From: Methylomonas methanica MC09
Lineage (GTDB): Bacteria > Pseudomonadota > Gammaproteobacteria > Methylococcales > Methylomonadaceae
Reading direction: 5' to 3'
Assembly: GCF_000214665.1 (NCBI RefSeq)
Contig: NC_015572.1
Span: forward strand, 2,046,001 to 2,110,000
Length of the DNA: 64,000 bases
The notes beneath the pieces were generated by a model. The model saw only the letters and a program-made list of their open reading frames with translations. It was not told the DNA's origin and did no database searches. The first letter of the stretch is position 1. Every line of letters begins with the position of its first letter. Below, one piece after another: positions 27,443 through 35,173 of this stretch. A program made the position numbers and the translations under genes.

Positions 27443-30022
27443 ATGGGGGAGTTTTTCAGTGACGCCTTTAATCTTACCGGACTCATTCCGCACGGTTATT
27501 GCCTGAAATGGAACCCGTTGCTTCTCTGGAGCTTGGTCGGTTCGGATTCAATCATCGCGGTATCTTATTTTTCGATTCCGTTTGCGCTCTGGTATTTCAC
27601 GCGAAAAAGACCGGATATTCGCGATCGGTGGTTGTTCACACTGTTTGGCCTGTTCATTGTCGCGTGCGGGATTACCCATCTTCTTGATGTAATTACCATC
27701 TGGCGTCCCAATTATTGGGCCAATGCAACTGCGAAGCTGGTGACGGCTGCCTTTTCCTTCGGTACGGCCGTCATTATCTGGTTGAAAATGCCCGAGGCCT
27801 TGCTGGCACCGTCCGTGGCGCAGCTGGAACAGGCCAAGTCCGAGCTGGAAGTATTAAATGCCGAGCTGGAACAACGCGTAGCAGAAAGGACGGAAGCGTT
27901 AGCGGATTCAAATACACAACTTGAAGCCACCTTGAACGAATTGACAACTGTGCACGGCCATTTGCAAACTGAAAAAGCCCTACTGCGCGGTTTGATAGAT
28001 AACATTCCGGACTACATTTTCGTCAAAAATGTCGATAGTACCTATGTTGCCTGTAATAAAGCGGTAGAAAGCTATTTCGGCGCGCCGGAGAGCGAAATTA
28101 TCGGTAAATCCGATTTCGATTTTGTGAATGTCGAAACCGCGAAATTGTTTCGCAGTACCGACAGAGAAATCCTGGACTCCAATAAAGTCGGCCTCAGCGA
28201 AGAGTGGATCACTCATCCTGATGGTAGAGAATTATGCCTCGAAACCATGAAAATCCCCTTTAGGGACGACCAACATAAAATTTTGGGATTGATTGGTGTA
28301 GCCCGCAATATCACCGAACGCAAGCAAGCCGACCTTAAGCTGCAGCTTGCGGCCAAAGTGTTTTCACATGCCCGCGAAGGCATCATGATAGCCGATGCTG
28401 CCGGCACCATTATTGAAGTAAACGATACCTTTACCCGAATTACCGGTTATAGTCGGGAAGAAGTGCTTGGGCAGAACCCGCGTATACTTCAATCCGGTCG
28501 GCAGAGCGCTGAGTTTTATGCGGACATGTGGAAAGCGCTGCTGGAAAAAGGCCATTGGTATGGCGAGATATGGAACCGGCATAAGAACGGTAAAGTATTT
28601 GCCGAGATGATTACTATCAGCGCTGTGAACGACGCCGCCGGAAATGCGCAAAACTATGTTGCGTTGTTCACCGACATCACCCAGATGAAAGAACACCAGC
28701 GAGAGCTCGAGCATATAGCGCATTACGATGCATTGACCGGCTTGCCGAACCGGGTATTGCTGACGGATCGGCTGCAACAAGCCATGCTGCAGAACGAAAG
28801 GCGCAATCAATCGCTGGCGTTGGTGTATCTCGATTTGGACGGTTTCAAGGCGGTCAACGACAGTTACGATCATCAAGTTGGCGACGAACTATTGATCGCC
28901 ATATCCAAACGTATGAAAGATGCGCTAAGAGAAGGCGATACCCTGGCGCGCATCGGCGGCGACGAGTTTGTGGCGATCCTGGTCGATCTTGAGCAGCTCA
29001 CGGATTGCGAGCAAGTACTGGTGCGTTTATTACAAGCCGCTTCCAGCCCGATTCGATTGCACAATACCGAGTTGCGGCTTTCCGCCAGTATCGGCGTTAC
29101 GCTTCATCCCCAGGACGATGTCGACGCGGATCAGTTAATACGGCATGCCGATCAGGCCATGTATAGCGCCAAACAGGAAGGTAAGAACCGCTACCATCTC
29201 TTCGATGTCGAACACGATGCCGCGATCAAGACTCAGCAAGAACGGCTTGCGGAGATACGTAGTGCCTTAGATAATCAAGAGTTCGAGCTTTATTATCAAC
29301 CGAAGATCAATATCGTTACCGGCGAAGTCATCGGTGCCGAAGCGCTGATACGTTGGCGGCATCCTCAGCTGGGATTATTGCCTCCGGCCGATTTTTTGCC
29401 GTTTATCGAGACTCATCCCATCAGCGTAAGTCTCGGCGAGTGGGTGATAGATTCGGTGCTGTCGCAGATGCGGGAATGGTATGCCCGTGGCATAGACATA
29501 GTCGTTAGCGTCAATATCGGCGCCAGACATTTTCAGCAAAGCGATTTTGTACAGCGAGTCGCCCTGTTGTTATTGGCGCATGCCGATATTCAGCCATCGC
29601 GTTTGGAGTTGGAAGTGTTGGAGACCAATGCGTTGGAAGATCTGGCGGCGGTTTCCAAGAAAATCAAAGCCTGCCGGGAAATGGGGGTTCGCTTTGCATT
29701 GGACGATTTCGGCACCGGGTTCTCCTCATTGACTTATCTCAGACACTTGCCGGTCGATATACTTAAGATAGACCAAAGCTTTGTGCGAGACATGCTGGTC
29801 GATCAGGATGATCTGGCGATAGTCAATGGTGTAATTGGTTTGGCAAACACCTTTTCCCTTCAAGTAATCGCTGAAGGCGTTGAATCCATGAGCCACGCTA
29901 ACAAGCTGGTTGCCATGGGCTGTCAACTGGCACAAGGTTTTGGCGTCGCCCATCCCATGCCGGCGACAGAGATACCCGAATGGGTTAACGGGTGGCAAAA
30001 GAAGGCGGGCTGGAAACAATAG
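27443..30022 (+). CDS. Predicted ethylene-binding receptor with PAS-PAS-GGDEF-EAL output
   Basis: An 859-residue membrane protein from ATG 27443, which has GGAG six bases upstream (ATG 27431 is in frame but lacks a site). Residues 1-120 form three membrane helices matching the ethylene-binding domain of plant ETR1. Asp35, Tyr42, Pro46, Ile72, Cys75 and His79 correspond to ETR1 Asp25, Tyr32, Pro36, Ile62, Cys65 and His69, all at offset 10. Cys75 and His79 (ACGITHLL) would bind Cu(I). A coiled coil follows (about 120-165), then two PAS domains (about 170-290 and 300-420). The GGDEF domain is intact at 505-509, with an RxxD inhibitory site five residues before it. The EAL domain starts at 633-635 and retains DDFGTGFSS and its metal-binding residues. 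It probably both makes and degrades c-di-GMP, or mainly degrades it. Confidence 0.88.
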   Translation: MGEFFSDAFNLTGLIPHGYCLKWNPLLLWSLVGSDSIIAVSYFSIPFALWYFTRKRPDIRDRWLFTLFGLFIVACGITHLLDVITIWRPNYWANATAKLVTAAFSFGTAVIIWLKMPEALLAPSVAQLEQAKSELEVLNAELEQRVAERTEALADSNTQLEATLNELTTVHGHLQTEKALLRGLIDNIPDYIFVKNVDSTYVACNKAVESYFGAPESEIIGKSDFDFVNVETAKLFRSTDREILDSNKVGLSEEWITHPDGRELCLETMKIPFRDDQHKILGLIGVARNITERKQADLKLQLAAKVFSHAREGIMIADAAGTIIEVNDTFTRITGYSREEVLGQNPRILQSGRQSAEFYADMWKALLEKGHWYGEIWNRHKNGKVFAEMITISAVNDAAGNAQNYVALFTDITQMKEHQRELEHIAHYDALTGLPNRVLLTDRLQQAMLQNERRNQSLALVYLDLDGFKAVNDSYDHQVGDELLIAISKRMKDALREGDTLARIGGDEFVAILVDLEQLTDCEQVLVRLLQAASSPIRLHNTELRLSASIGVTLHPQDDVDADQLIRHADQAMYSAKQEGKNRYHLFDVEHDAAIKTQQERLAEIRSALDNQEFELYYQPKINIVTGEVIGAEALIRWRHPQLGLLPPADFLPFIETHPISVSLGEWVIDSVLSQMREWYARGIDIVVSVNIGARHFQQSDFVQRVALLLLAHADIQPSRLELEVLETNALEDLAAVSKKIKACREMGVRFALDDFGTGFSSLTYLRHLPVDILKIDQSFVRDMLVDQDDLAIVNGVIGLANTFSLQVIAEGVESMSHANKLVAMGCQLAQGFGVAHPMPATEIPEWVNGWQKKAGWKQ

Positions 30023-30079
30023 TTCGGGCTGTGCCCGGAATATCGATTGCACGTGGTTGGGTAGGCGTTAACGGTTCAC

Positions 30080-30724
30080 TTAGGTCAAAAGTTCAAGTAC
30101 ATCGAGTTTAATAGCCAGCTTAGTCAACTGGATATCGCTACAGACCCCCAGTTTTCGCTTGATCAGATAATGGCAATTACCGGCTGTTTTAGCGCTGATA
30201 TGTAGAATGCGGGCGATTTCAGCGTGGCTTTTGCCGGCCACCAGTAGCCGTAAAATTTCAAATTCTCTAACCGTCAGGGATTCCAAAGCCAATTGTTCAT
30301 GGCCCAGCTTTTCCAGGGCCAGTATTTGCGCAATATCGGCGCTCAATACATGTCGGCCGGCAGATACATCCCGGATAGCCTGTAATAACATCTCGGGCTC
30401 GCTGCTTTTGGTCACATACCCCAGGGCACCCGCTCGAAGTGCTTGCACGGCGATGTCGGGATTTTGGTGCATGCTGAATACCAATATTTTGGCGTTATCG
30501 GTGTGCTGCTTGATGCGTGCGATGAGCTCCAGGCCGCTGCTGCCCGGTAGAGAAATATCGGTGATCACCACGCCCGGCCGGCAGGTTTTGAATTGCTGAT
30601 AGGCTTGCTCGGCATTACCGGCTTCGGCTACCACGGTCATGCCGGTTTGTTTCGCCAATAATCCCCGGTAGCCTTCTCGAACGATAGCATGGTCGTCGAC
30701 CAATAAAATGCGGATATACGGCAT
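30080..30724 (-). CDS. LuxR/NarL-family response regulator (MxaB/AgmR-like)
   Basis: A 214-residue regulator: receiver domain (Asp10, Asp11 and phosphoacceptor Asp56 in VVITDISLPG) followed by a LuxR-type helix-turn-helix (LTVREFEILRLLVAGKSHAEIA, then the recognition region with KTAGNCHYLIKRKLG). I start at ATG 30724, directly before RILLVDDH; the frame extends into the kinase gene but that part is not homologous. It begins four bases after the stop of the kinase gene and is its obvious partner. The recognition helix with a GNCH/ANH-like element recalls regulators of PQQ-alcohol dehydrogenase genes; that assignment is an inference. Confidence 0.88.
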   Translation of the reverse strand: MPYIRILLVDDHAIVREGYRGLLAKQTGMTVVAEAGNAEQAYQQFKTCRPGVVITDISLPGSSGLELIARIKQHTDNAKILVFSMHQNPDIAVQALRAGALGYVTKSSEPEMLLQAIRDVSAGRHVLSADIAQILALEKLGHEQLALESLTVREFEILRLLVAGKSHAEIARILHISAKTAGNCHYLIKRKLGVCSDIQLTKLAIKLDVLELLT

Positions 30725-30728
30725 ACGT

Positions 30729-32081
30729 TTACTCGGAATTATCGGAGGCGGGCAGCTCAATTTTCACAATCAGGCCGTGCGGTTGCGCTATAGACATTGT
30801 CAATTGTCCGTGTAGAGCGGTCGCGCGCTCGCGGATGCCCAACAGCCCGATACCGTCGGTATCCGCAAAAGGCAAATGGTCGGCAATGCCGTCGTCCTGG
30901 ATAAGCAGCGTGATCGAATCGGAATCGATTTGCAGGTGAATCCGCGCGGATGACGCCTTGGCGTGCTTGGAGATGTTGGTCAAACACGCCTGAGCAATGC
31001 GGAACAGGTTGATGGCTTGGGTCTCCGATAACAAGGTGCAATCACCGTAGATATCTAATTGAAAACGGGTATTGCCCCGGCTCCGCCCATTCCAGCCGGC
31101 AACTAAACTATTCAAACTGGCTGCCAAGCCCAATTCGTCGAACTCGGCGGGTCGTAGCTGTCCCAGCAACCGGCGCAAGCTGGTCATCATATGTCCGGTA
31201 ATCCGGTTGATGTGTTCCGTCTCGCTAATCAATTCCGGACATTGTTGTATCGCTGTTTGGCGAATTGACAGGCTTATGGCTTGGATGGCGGCTAAACACT
31301 GGCCGAATTCATCGTGTAGTTCCCGGGTCAAATAGCGGCGTTCGGCTTCCTGCAGTGTAATCAATTTCGTGACCAGTCTTTGACGTTCCGCCAATAATTG
31401 CTGTTGGCTGGCGGCTAGTTGATTGATTGCCGCCCCGATATGCCGCCACTCATTCAACTGGAAATCCGGCAAGCGAAAATCGAATCGGCCGGCTTCCAGG
31501 GTTTCGACACCTTGCACTATGGTGTGCGCCGGGCGTAAGGCGCGGCGTATGCTCAAATAGACGAGTGCCGATACCGCAAAAATGGTGATGCAGGACAGCG
31601 TCGTCAGCTGCAGGAATTTGTCCCAGGCTGCGGCAAGTTCCAGCTCGGCGCTGGGTGTAACCGTCAACGAGCCGTGGACTCGGCCCCGCAAGGCAATGGG
31701 TCTGACGGTTTGCCGGCCGGGGTTGAAAAACCAACGGTAACCGGTTTCGAACAGTATCGGCCAATTGGCTATGGCGGGTTTAGTACCGTTACACAGACTG
31801 CGCGTCGTGGTGTTGTCTGCGGCGGCGTAGCGCAGACATATACCGGGTTGGCTGCCGGACTGCTTCCATACCTCGAAATCCGGAAAGGGATTGCTTTGAC
31901 CGATGCCGGCGCTATGCAACATCAGCTGCGATTCCAATAGCCTGCCTTGCGAGTCGGCAATCCGCCAGGCGGCGAGTTCGGCTTGCCGGTGGCTCTGAAA
32001 AAGAACGTAGGCGGAAACCAACAGCAAGCACGCCAGAGCAATGGCCGAGATTCTGCTCAATAAATGCAATTGTAGATTCAT
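30729..32081 (-). CDS. NarX/MoxY-type sensor histidine kinase
   Basis: A 450-residue inner-membrane kinase. A first membrane helix (about 10-28) and a second (about 155-177) enclose a periplasmic domain that resembles the LapD/MoxY N-terminal family (elements PFPDFEVWKQ, PGICLRY and SLCNG). HAMP, HisKA_3 with phosphorylated His256 in RELHDEFGQ, and a HATPase domain (ending ADTDGIGLLGIRERA) follow. ATG 32081 is preferred over upstream Met codons because it immediately precedes the first helix and has AGG eight bases upstream. MoxY-type kinases control methanol or alcohol oxidation genes in methylotrophs, so a C1-related signal is plausible but unproven. Confidence 0.85.
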   Translation of the reverse strand: MNLQLHLLSRISAIALACLLLVSAYVLFQSHRQAELAAWRIADSQGRLLESQLMLHSAGIGQSNPFPDFEVWKQSGSQPGICLRYAAADNTTTRSLCNGTKPAIANWPILFETGYRWFFNPGRQTVRPIALRGRVHGSLTVTPSAELELAAAWDKFLQLTTLSCITIFAVSALVYLSIRRALRPAHTIVQGVETLEAGRFDFRLPDFQLNEWRHIGAAINQLAASQQQLLAERQRLVTKLITLQEAERRYLTRELHDEFGQCLAAIQAISLSIRQTAIQQCPELISETEHINRITGHMMTSLRRLLGQLRPAEFDELGLAASLNSLVAGWNGRSRGNTRFQLDIYGDCTLLSETQAINLFRIAQACLTNISKHAKASSARIHLQIDSDSITLLIQDDGIADHLPFADTDGIGLLGIRERATALHGQLTMSIAQPHGLIVKIELPASDNSE

Positions 32082-32299
32082 GGATGGCCTGTTTAGTCGT
32101 ATAGCGTGATGCTGCATTTTAAGAGTTGTCGACGTCACTTAACAGTTGCGGGCGGTTTGCGGGCAATATGCCCGTGTTTGTCGGGCCAATATCGGCTTAC
32201 GGCCCGAAAGCGAAGGCATAAACTGTAGTCCACGGATGGCCGAGGCACACTCTGGTAAGCCCGTCATTCCATTTACCCAACCGATAAGGAGAACGCCCC
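32082..32299. promoter_or_regulatory. Divergent regulatory region with two inverted repeats
   Basis: The 218 bases between the kinase and cupin genes hold two GC-rich inverted repeats: CGGGC AATAT GCCCG (32160-32174) and TCGGGCC/GGCCCGA (32181-32187 and 32201-32207, 13-base spacer). They lie in the middle of the gap, where a site controlling both directions would be expected. No clear sigma-70 promoter was identified. Confidence 0.4.
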
Positions 32300-32737
32300 A
32301 TGACACAATTTTGTTTCGACGATAGTCGCATTCGCTGGCAGGCCCTGCCGGACATTGCGCATTTGCACTATTCGATTCTGGATATCGACCGAACCAATCG
32401 CATTATCGATGTGTTGTTTAAATTGGCGGCCGGGCGACGGATAGTCCTGCATCGGCATAAAGTCCTCAATAAAACCTTCGTCGTGCAAGGCGAACATCGT
32501 TTGTACGAAGCGACTGGAGAACTGATGGAGGCGCGGGGCGCCGGCACCTACACCGTTAGCGAACCCGCGGACAAACCGCACAGCGAAGGCGGCGGTGATC
32601 AGGATGCCATCGTGTTGTTCAGTATTCGCGGTAGCGACGGCGTTTTGTACGAGATCCTCGACGATGAAATGAACCCTGTCGGCGAGCTGAGCTGGCAAGA
32701 CTTTATCGATCTTTATCAGGCGCAAACTCAGGCTTGA
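32300..32737 (+). CDS. Cupin-domain protein
   Basis: A 145-residue single-domain cupin. The segment VLHRHKVLNKTFVVQGEHRLYE supplies a His-rich cupin motif 1 (HRH and the downstream Glu), and LFSIRGSDGVLYEI resembles the end of motif 2. It may bind a metal ion and act as a sensor or small enzyme; the substrate is unknown. A good AAGGAG site lies nine bases before the ATG. It overlaps the frame of the following gene but not its chosen start, and is divergent from the two-component genes, which suggests a common regulon. Confidence 0.75.
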   Translation: MTQFCFDDSRIRWQALPDIAHLHYSILDIDRTNRIIDVLFKLAAGRRIVLHRHKVLNKTFVVQGEHRLYEATGELMEARGAGTYTVSEPADKPHSEGGGDQDAIVLFSIRGSDGVLYEILDDEMNPVGELSWQDFIDLYQAQTQA

Positions 32738-32748
32738 TAGGAGGCACC

Positions 32749-33261
32749 ATGCTTACACGGATGATTATATTCAGCATTTTATTACCAATGACTGCTTTCA
32801 GCGCGGCCGCTAAGCCACGTATCGCGGTGCTGGAGGTCGAGCTGAACGATGCGACATTACAAGCCAACACGCCTGCGGAGCAACAGCGTACCGCCAGCAT
32901 GCGTCGCTTGCTCGAGCGGGCGTTGGCGCAAAGCGGCCAGTATGAAATGATCGCTATCGATGTTGCGGATCAGGCAGCCGCAAACGCCGGTTTCGGTTAT
33001 TTATTCGCTCACGATGACGCCGCCGCCGAGTTAGGCAGGCAATTTGGCGCTGATTGGGTGCTGGTCGGTCAGCACGGCAAACCCAGTTTTCTGTACTCGC
33101 ATCTGAAGATACATGTGATTCAAGTAAAAAGCCGCACGTTGGCGGCGCGCTACAGTATCGAATTAAAGGGCAATAACAGTATTGTTACTCAGCGCAGTGT
33201 CAATAAACTCGCCGCTAAAATACAGGCGTTTATCGCCGGCAAAATCGCTATGCCCGAATGA
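32749..33261 (+). CDS. Exported DUF2380/DUF3280-type protein
   Basis: A 170-residue protein with a Sec signal peptide (hydrophobic core MIIFSILLPMTAF, cleavage around SAAAKP). The mature part begins RIAVLEVELND and contains DWVLVGQHGKPSFL and ARYSIELKGN, typical of the DUF2380/DUF3280 proteins. I start at ATG 32749 because AGGAGG lies just upstream; an in-frame ATG at 32734 would overlap the cupin stop. Family members often lie in clusters for PQQ-dependent alcohol dehydrogenases and their regulators; no dehydrogenase is present here. Function unknown, probably periplasmic. Confidence 0.75.
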   Translation: MLTRMIIFSILLPMTAFSAAAKPRIAVLEVELNDATLQANTPAEQQRTASMRRLLERALAQSGQYEMIAIDVADQAAANAGFGYLFAHDDAAAELGRQFGADWVLVGQHGKPSFLYSHLKIHVIQVKSRTLAARYSIELKGNNSIVTQRSVNKLAAKIQAFIAGKIAMPE

Positions 33262-33273
33262 ACGGATTAGCCG

Positions 33274-33909
33274 TTACCTTACCGCCACGAACGGGTTGTT
33301 GCGCATCTCTTCCGCAAAGGTCGACATGGGGCCGTGACCGGGAATAAAGGCAATATCGCCGCCCAGCGGCCATAGTTTGAGTTGAATGGAATCGATCAGG
33401 GTTTGATAATCGCCGCGCGGGAAATCGGTGCGGCCGATCGAGCCCTTGAACAGTACATCGCCGACGATGGCCAGACGTTCGTCGGCGTTAAAAAACACCA
33501 CATGGCCGGGGGTGTGGCCGGGGCAATGGATAACCTGCAATACTTGTTCGCCGACTTGCACCGTGTCGCCGTCCGTTAGCCATCGGGACGGTTGAAACGA
33601 TTCCGCTTTAGGGAAGCCGAACATTCGGCATTGTTCCGTCAGGCTTTGTATCCAAAATTCATCGTCCCGATGCGGTCCGATAATCGGCAAGTTCAATTGC
33701 TTGGATAACGCGGCCACGCCGCCGATATGGTCCATATGGCCATGGGTGACCAGAATGGCCTCCAGCTCTACACCTTGTTCCTCCACTTCCCGCAACAGAA
33801 TATCCAGATCGCCGCCTGGGTCGACCAGCGCCGCCTTATTGCTTTTTTCACACACCAGCAGCGTGCAATTTTGTTGATAGTCGGTGACCGGAATAATGGT
33901 ATAGCGCAT
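33274..33909 (-). CDS. gloC: Hydroxyacylglutathione hydrolase GloC (YcbL type)
   Basis: A 211-residue metallo-beta-lactamase-fold enzyme closely resembling E. coli YcbL/GloC, a type II glyoxalase that hydrolyses S-lactoylglutathione. The metal-binding motif is THGHMDHIGG (residues 54-63), followed by CPGHTPGHVVFF, GDVLFKGSIGRTDFPRGD and the C-terminal IPGHGPMSTF. All match the small GloC class, not the longer GloB with its extra helical domain. It lies 55 bases downstream of sucB in the same direction but with a hairpin between, and converges with the DUF2380-type gene. Confidence 0.93.
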   Translation of the reverse strand: MRYTIIPVTDYQQNCTLLVCEKSNKAALVDPGGDLDILLREVEEQGVELEAILVTHGHMDHIGGVAALSKQLNLPIIGPHRDDEFWIQSLTEQCRMFGFPKAESFQPSRWLTDGDTVQVGEQVLQVIHCPGHTPGHVVFFNADERLAIVGDVLFKGSIGRTDFPRGDYQTLIDSIQLKLWPLGGDIAFIPGHGPMSTFAEEMRNNPFVAVR

Positions 33910-33934
33910 GAGTGGGCAAAAGTGTCGGGGAGGT

Positions 33935-33953
33935 GCGCCGGTCAGGCCGGCGC
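33935..33953 (-). terminator. GC-rich hairpin after sucB
   Basis: GCGCCGG (33935-33941) and CCGGCGC (33947-33953) form a 7-bp stem with a 5-base loop, 12 bases beyond the sucB stop. On the minus strand a TTTT appears only after about 14 more bases, so termination may be partial. Confidence 0.5.
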
Positions 33954-33964
33954 GCTCGCATGAA

Positions 33965-35173
33965 TTAGATGTTCAGTAGCAGATGGGCTGGCGATTCCAG
34001 ACATTCTTTAACAATGCCTAAAAACTGCACCGCCTCCTTACCGTCTACCAAGCGATGGTCGTAGGACAAGGCCAGATACATGATGGGGCGAATCACTATT
34101 TGGCCGTCCTCGACCACCGGTCTGTCCTTGATGGCATGCATGCCGAGGATGGCGCATTGCGGCGGATTGAGGATGGGCGTGGACAACATGGAGCCGAAAA
34201 TACCGCCGTTGGTGATGGTAAACGTGCCTCCGCTCAAGTCTTCAACACTGATAGAGCCGTTGCGGGCCTTGCTGCCGAAATCGTGTATGCCTTTTTCGAT
34301 GCCGGCGAAGTCCAATTGATCGGCGTCGCGTAAAATGGGCACGATCAGGCCGCGCGGGGTGGTGACGGCGATACCAATGTCGTAATAGCCGTGATAAATA
34401 ATGTCGTTACCGTCGATGGAGGCGTTGATGGCCGGGAAACGTTTCAATGCTTCGATGGAGGCCTTGACGAAAAACGACATAAAGCCGAGTTTGACATTAT
34501 GCTTGTTTTCGAAACGCTCCTTATATTGATTGCGTAATTCAATCACGGCCGACAGGTCGACTTCGTTGAATGTGGTCAGCATGGCCGCATTTTGTTGCGC
34601 CTGCAGCAAACGCTCGGCAATTTTGGCCCGCATGCGGGTCATCGGTACGCGTTGTTCAGGCCGCAAACTGGCGACGGCGGTAGCGGATAGCGGGTTGTGG
34701 CTGGCTTCGGATGTCGCGGCCGGATCTTCCTGCGCGGCTTGTTGCTCGTTTAAATAATCCAATACGTCGGTTTTTAAAATCCGTCCGTGTTTGCCGGAAC
34801 CGCTAATGCCGGATGGGTCGATTTCGTTTTCCGCTACCAGTTTGCGCACCGACGGGCTTAAAGGCGGCTCTTCGGTGTGAGTGGTAGTGGAGGACTTTTC
34901 GGCTGGTTCAGTGGTTGCGGACGCGGGGTTTTGCTTCTGTAGGTCCAGTCTGGCCAGTAATTCGCCGCCCACCACGGTTTCGCCCGCAGGGCGGATAATT
35001 TCAGTGACCACGCCGCTGGACGGCGCGGGAACTTCCAAAATCACCTTGTCGGTTTCAAGGTCAGCCAGATTGTCGCCTGCCTCCACCCAGTCGCCGGGTT
35101 GTTTGTGCCAAGCCACCAAAGTGGCGTCGGACACGGATTCGGGGAGACTGGGAACCAGAATGTCAAAACTCAT
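33965..35173 (-). CDS. sucB: Dihydrolipoyllysine succinyltransferase (2-oxoglutarate dehydrogenase E2)
   Basis: The 402-residue E2 core of the 2-oxoglutarate dehydrogenase complex. A single lipoyl domain carries the lipoylated Lys43 (ETDKVILE); a flexible Ala/Pro/Thr linker and an E1/E3-binding domain ([21 protein letters not shown] is the relevant region) follow. The C-terminal catalytic domain has YDHRLVDG with the active-site His. The N-terminus [16 protein letters not shown] identifies SucB rather than AceF. The start lies 11 bases inside the end of sucA, so translation is coupled. No E3 gene (lpdA) follows. Confidence 0.97.
   Translation of the reverse strand: MSFDILVPSLPESVSDATLVAWHKQPGDWVEAGDNLADLETDKVILEVPAPSSGVVTEIIRPAGETVVGGELLARLDLQKQNPASATTEPAEKSSTTTHTEEPPLSPSVRKLVAENEIDPSGISGSGKHGRILKTDVLDYLNEQQAAQEDPAATSEASHNPLSATAVASLRPEQRVPMTRMRAKIAERLLQAQQNAAMLTTFNEVDLSAVIELRNQYKERFENKHNVKLGFMSFFVKASIEALKRFPAINASIDGNDIIYHGYYDIGIAVTTPRGLIVPILRDADQLDFAGIEKGIHDFGSKARNGSISVEDLSGGTFTITNGGIFGSMLSTPILNPPQCAILGMHAIKDRPVVEDGQIVIRPIMYLALSYDHRLVDGKEAVQFLGIVKECLESPAHLLLNI

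Noticed and set aside
30023..30039. TTCGGGC/GCCCGGAA hairpin between two convergent genes
   Set aside because: The stem contains a bulge and has no U-tract in either direction, so I do not call it a terminator.
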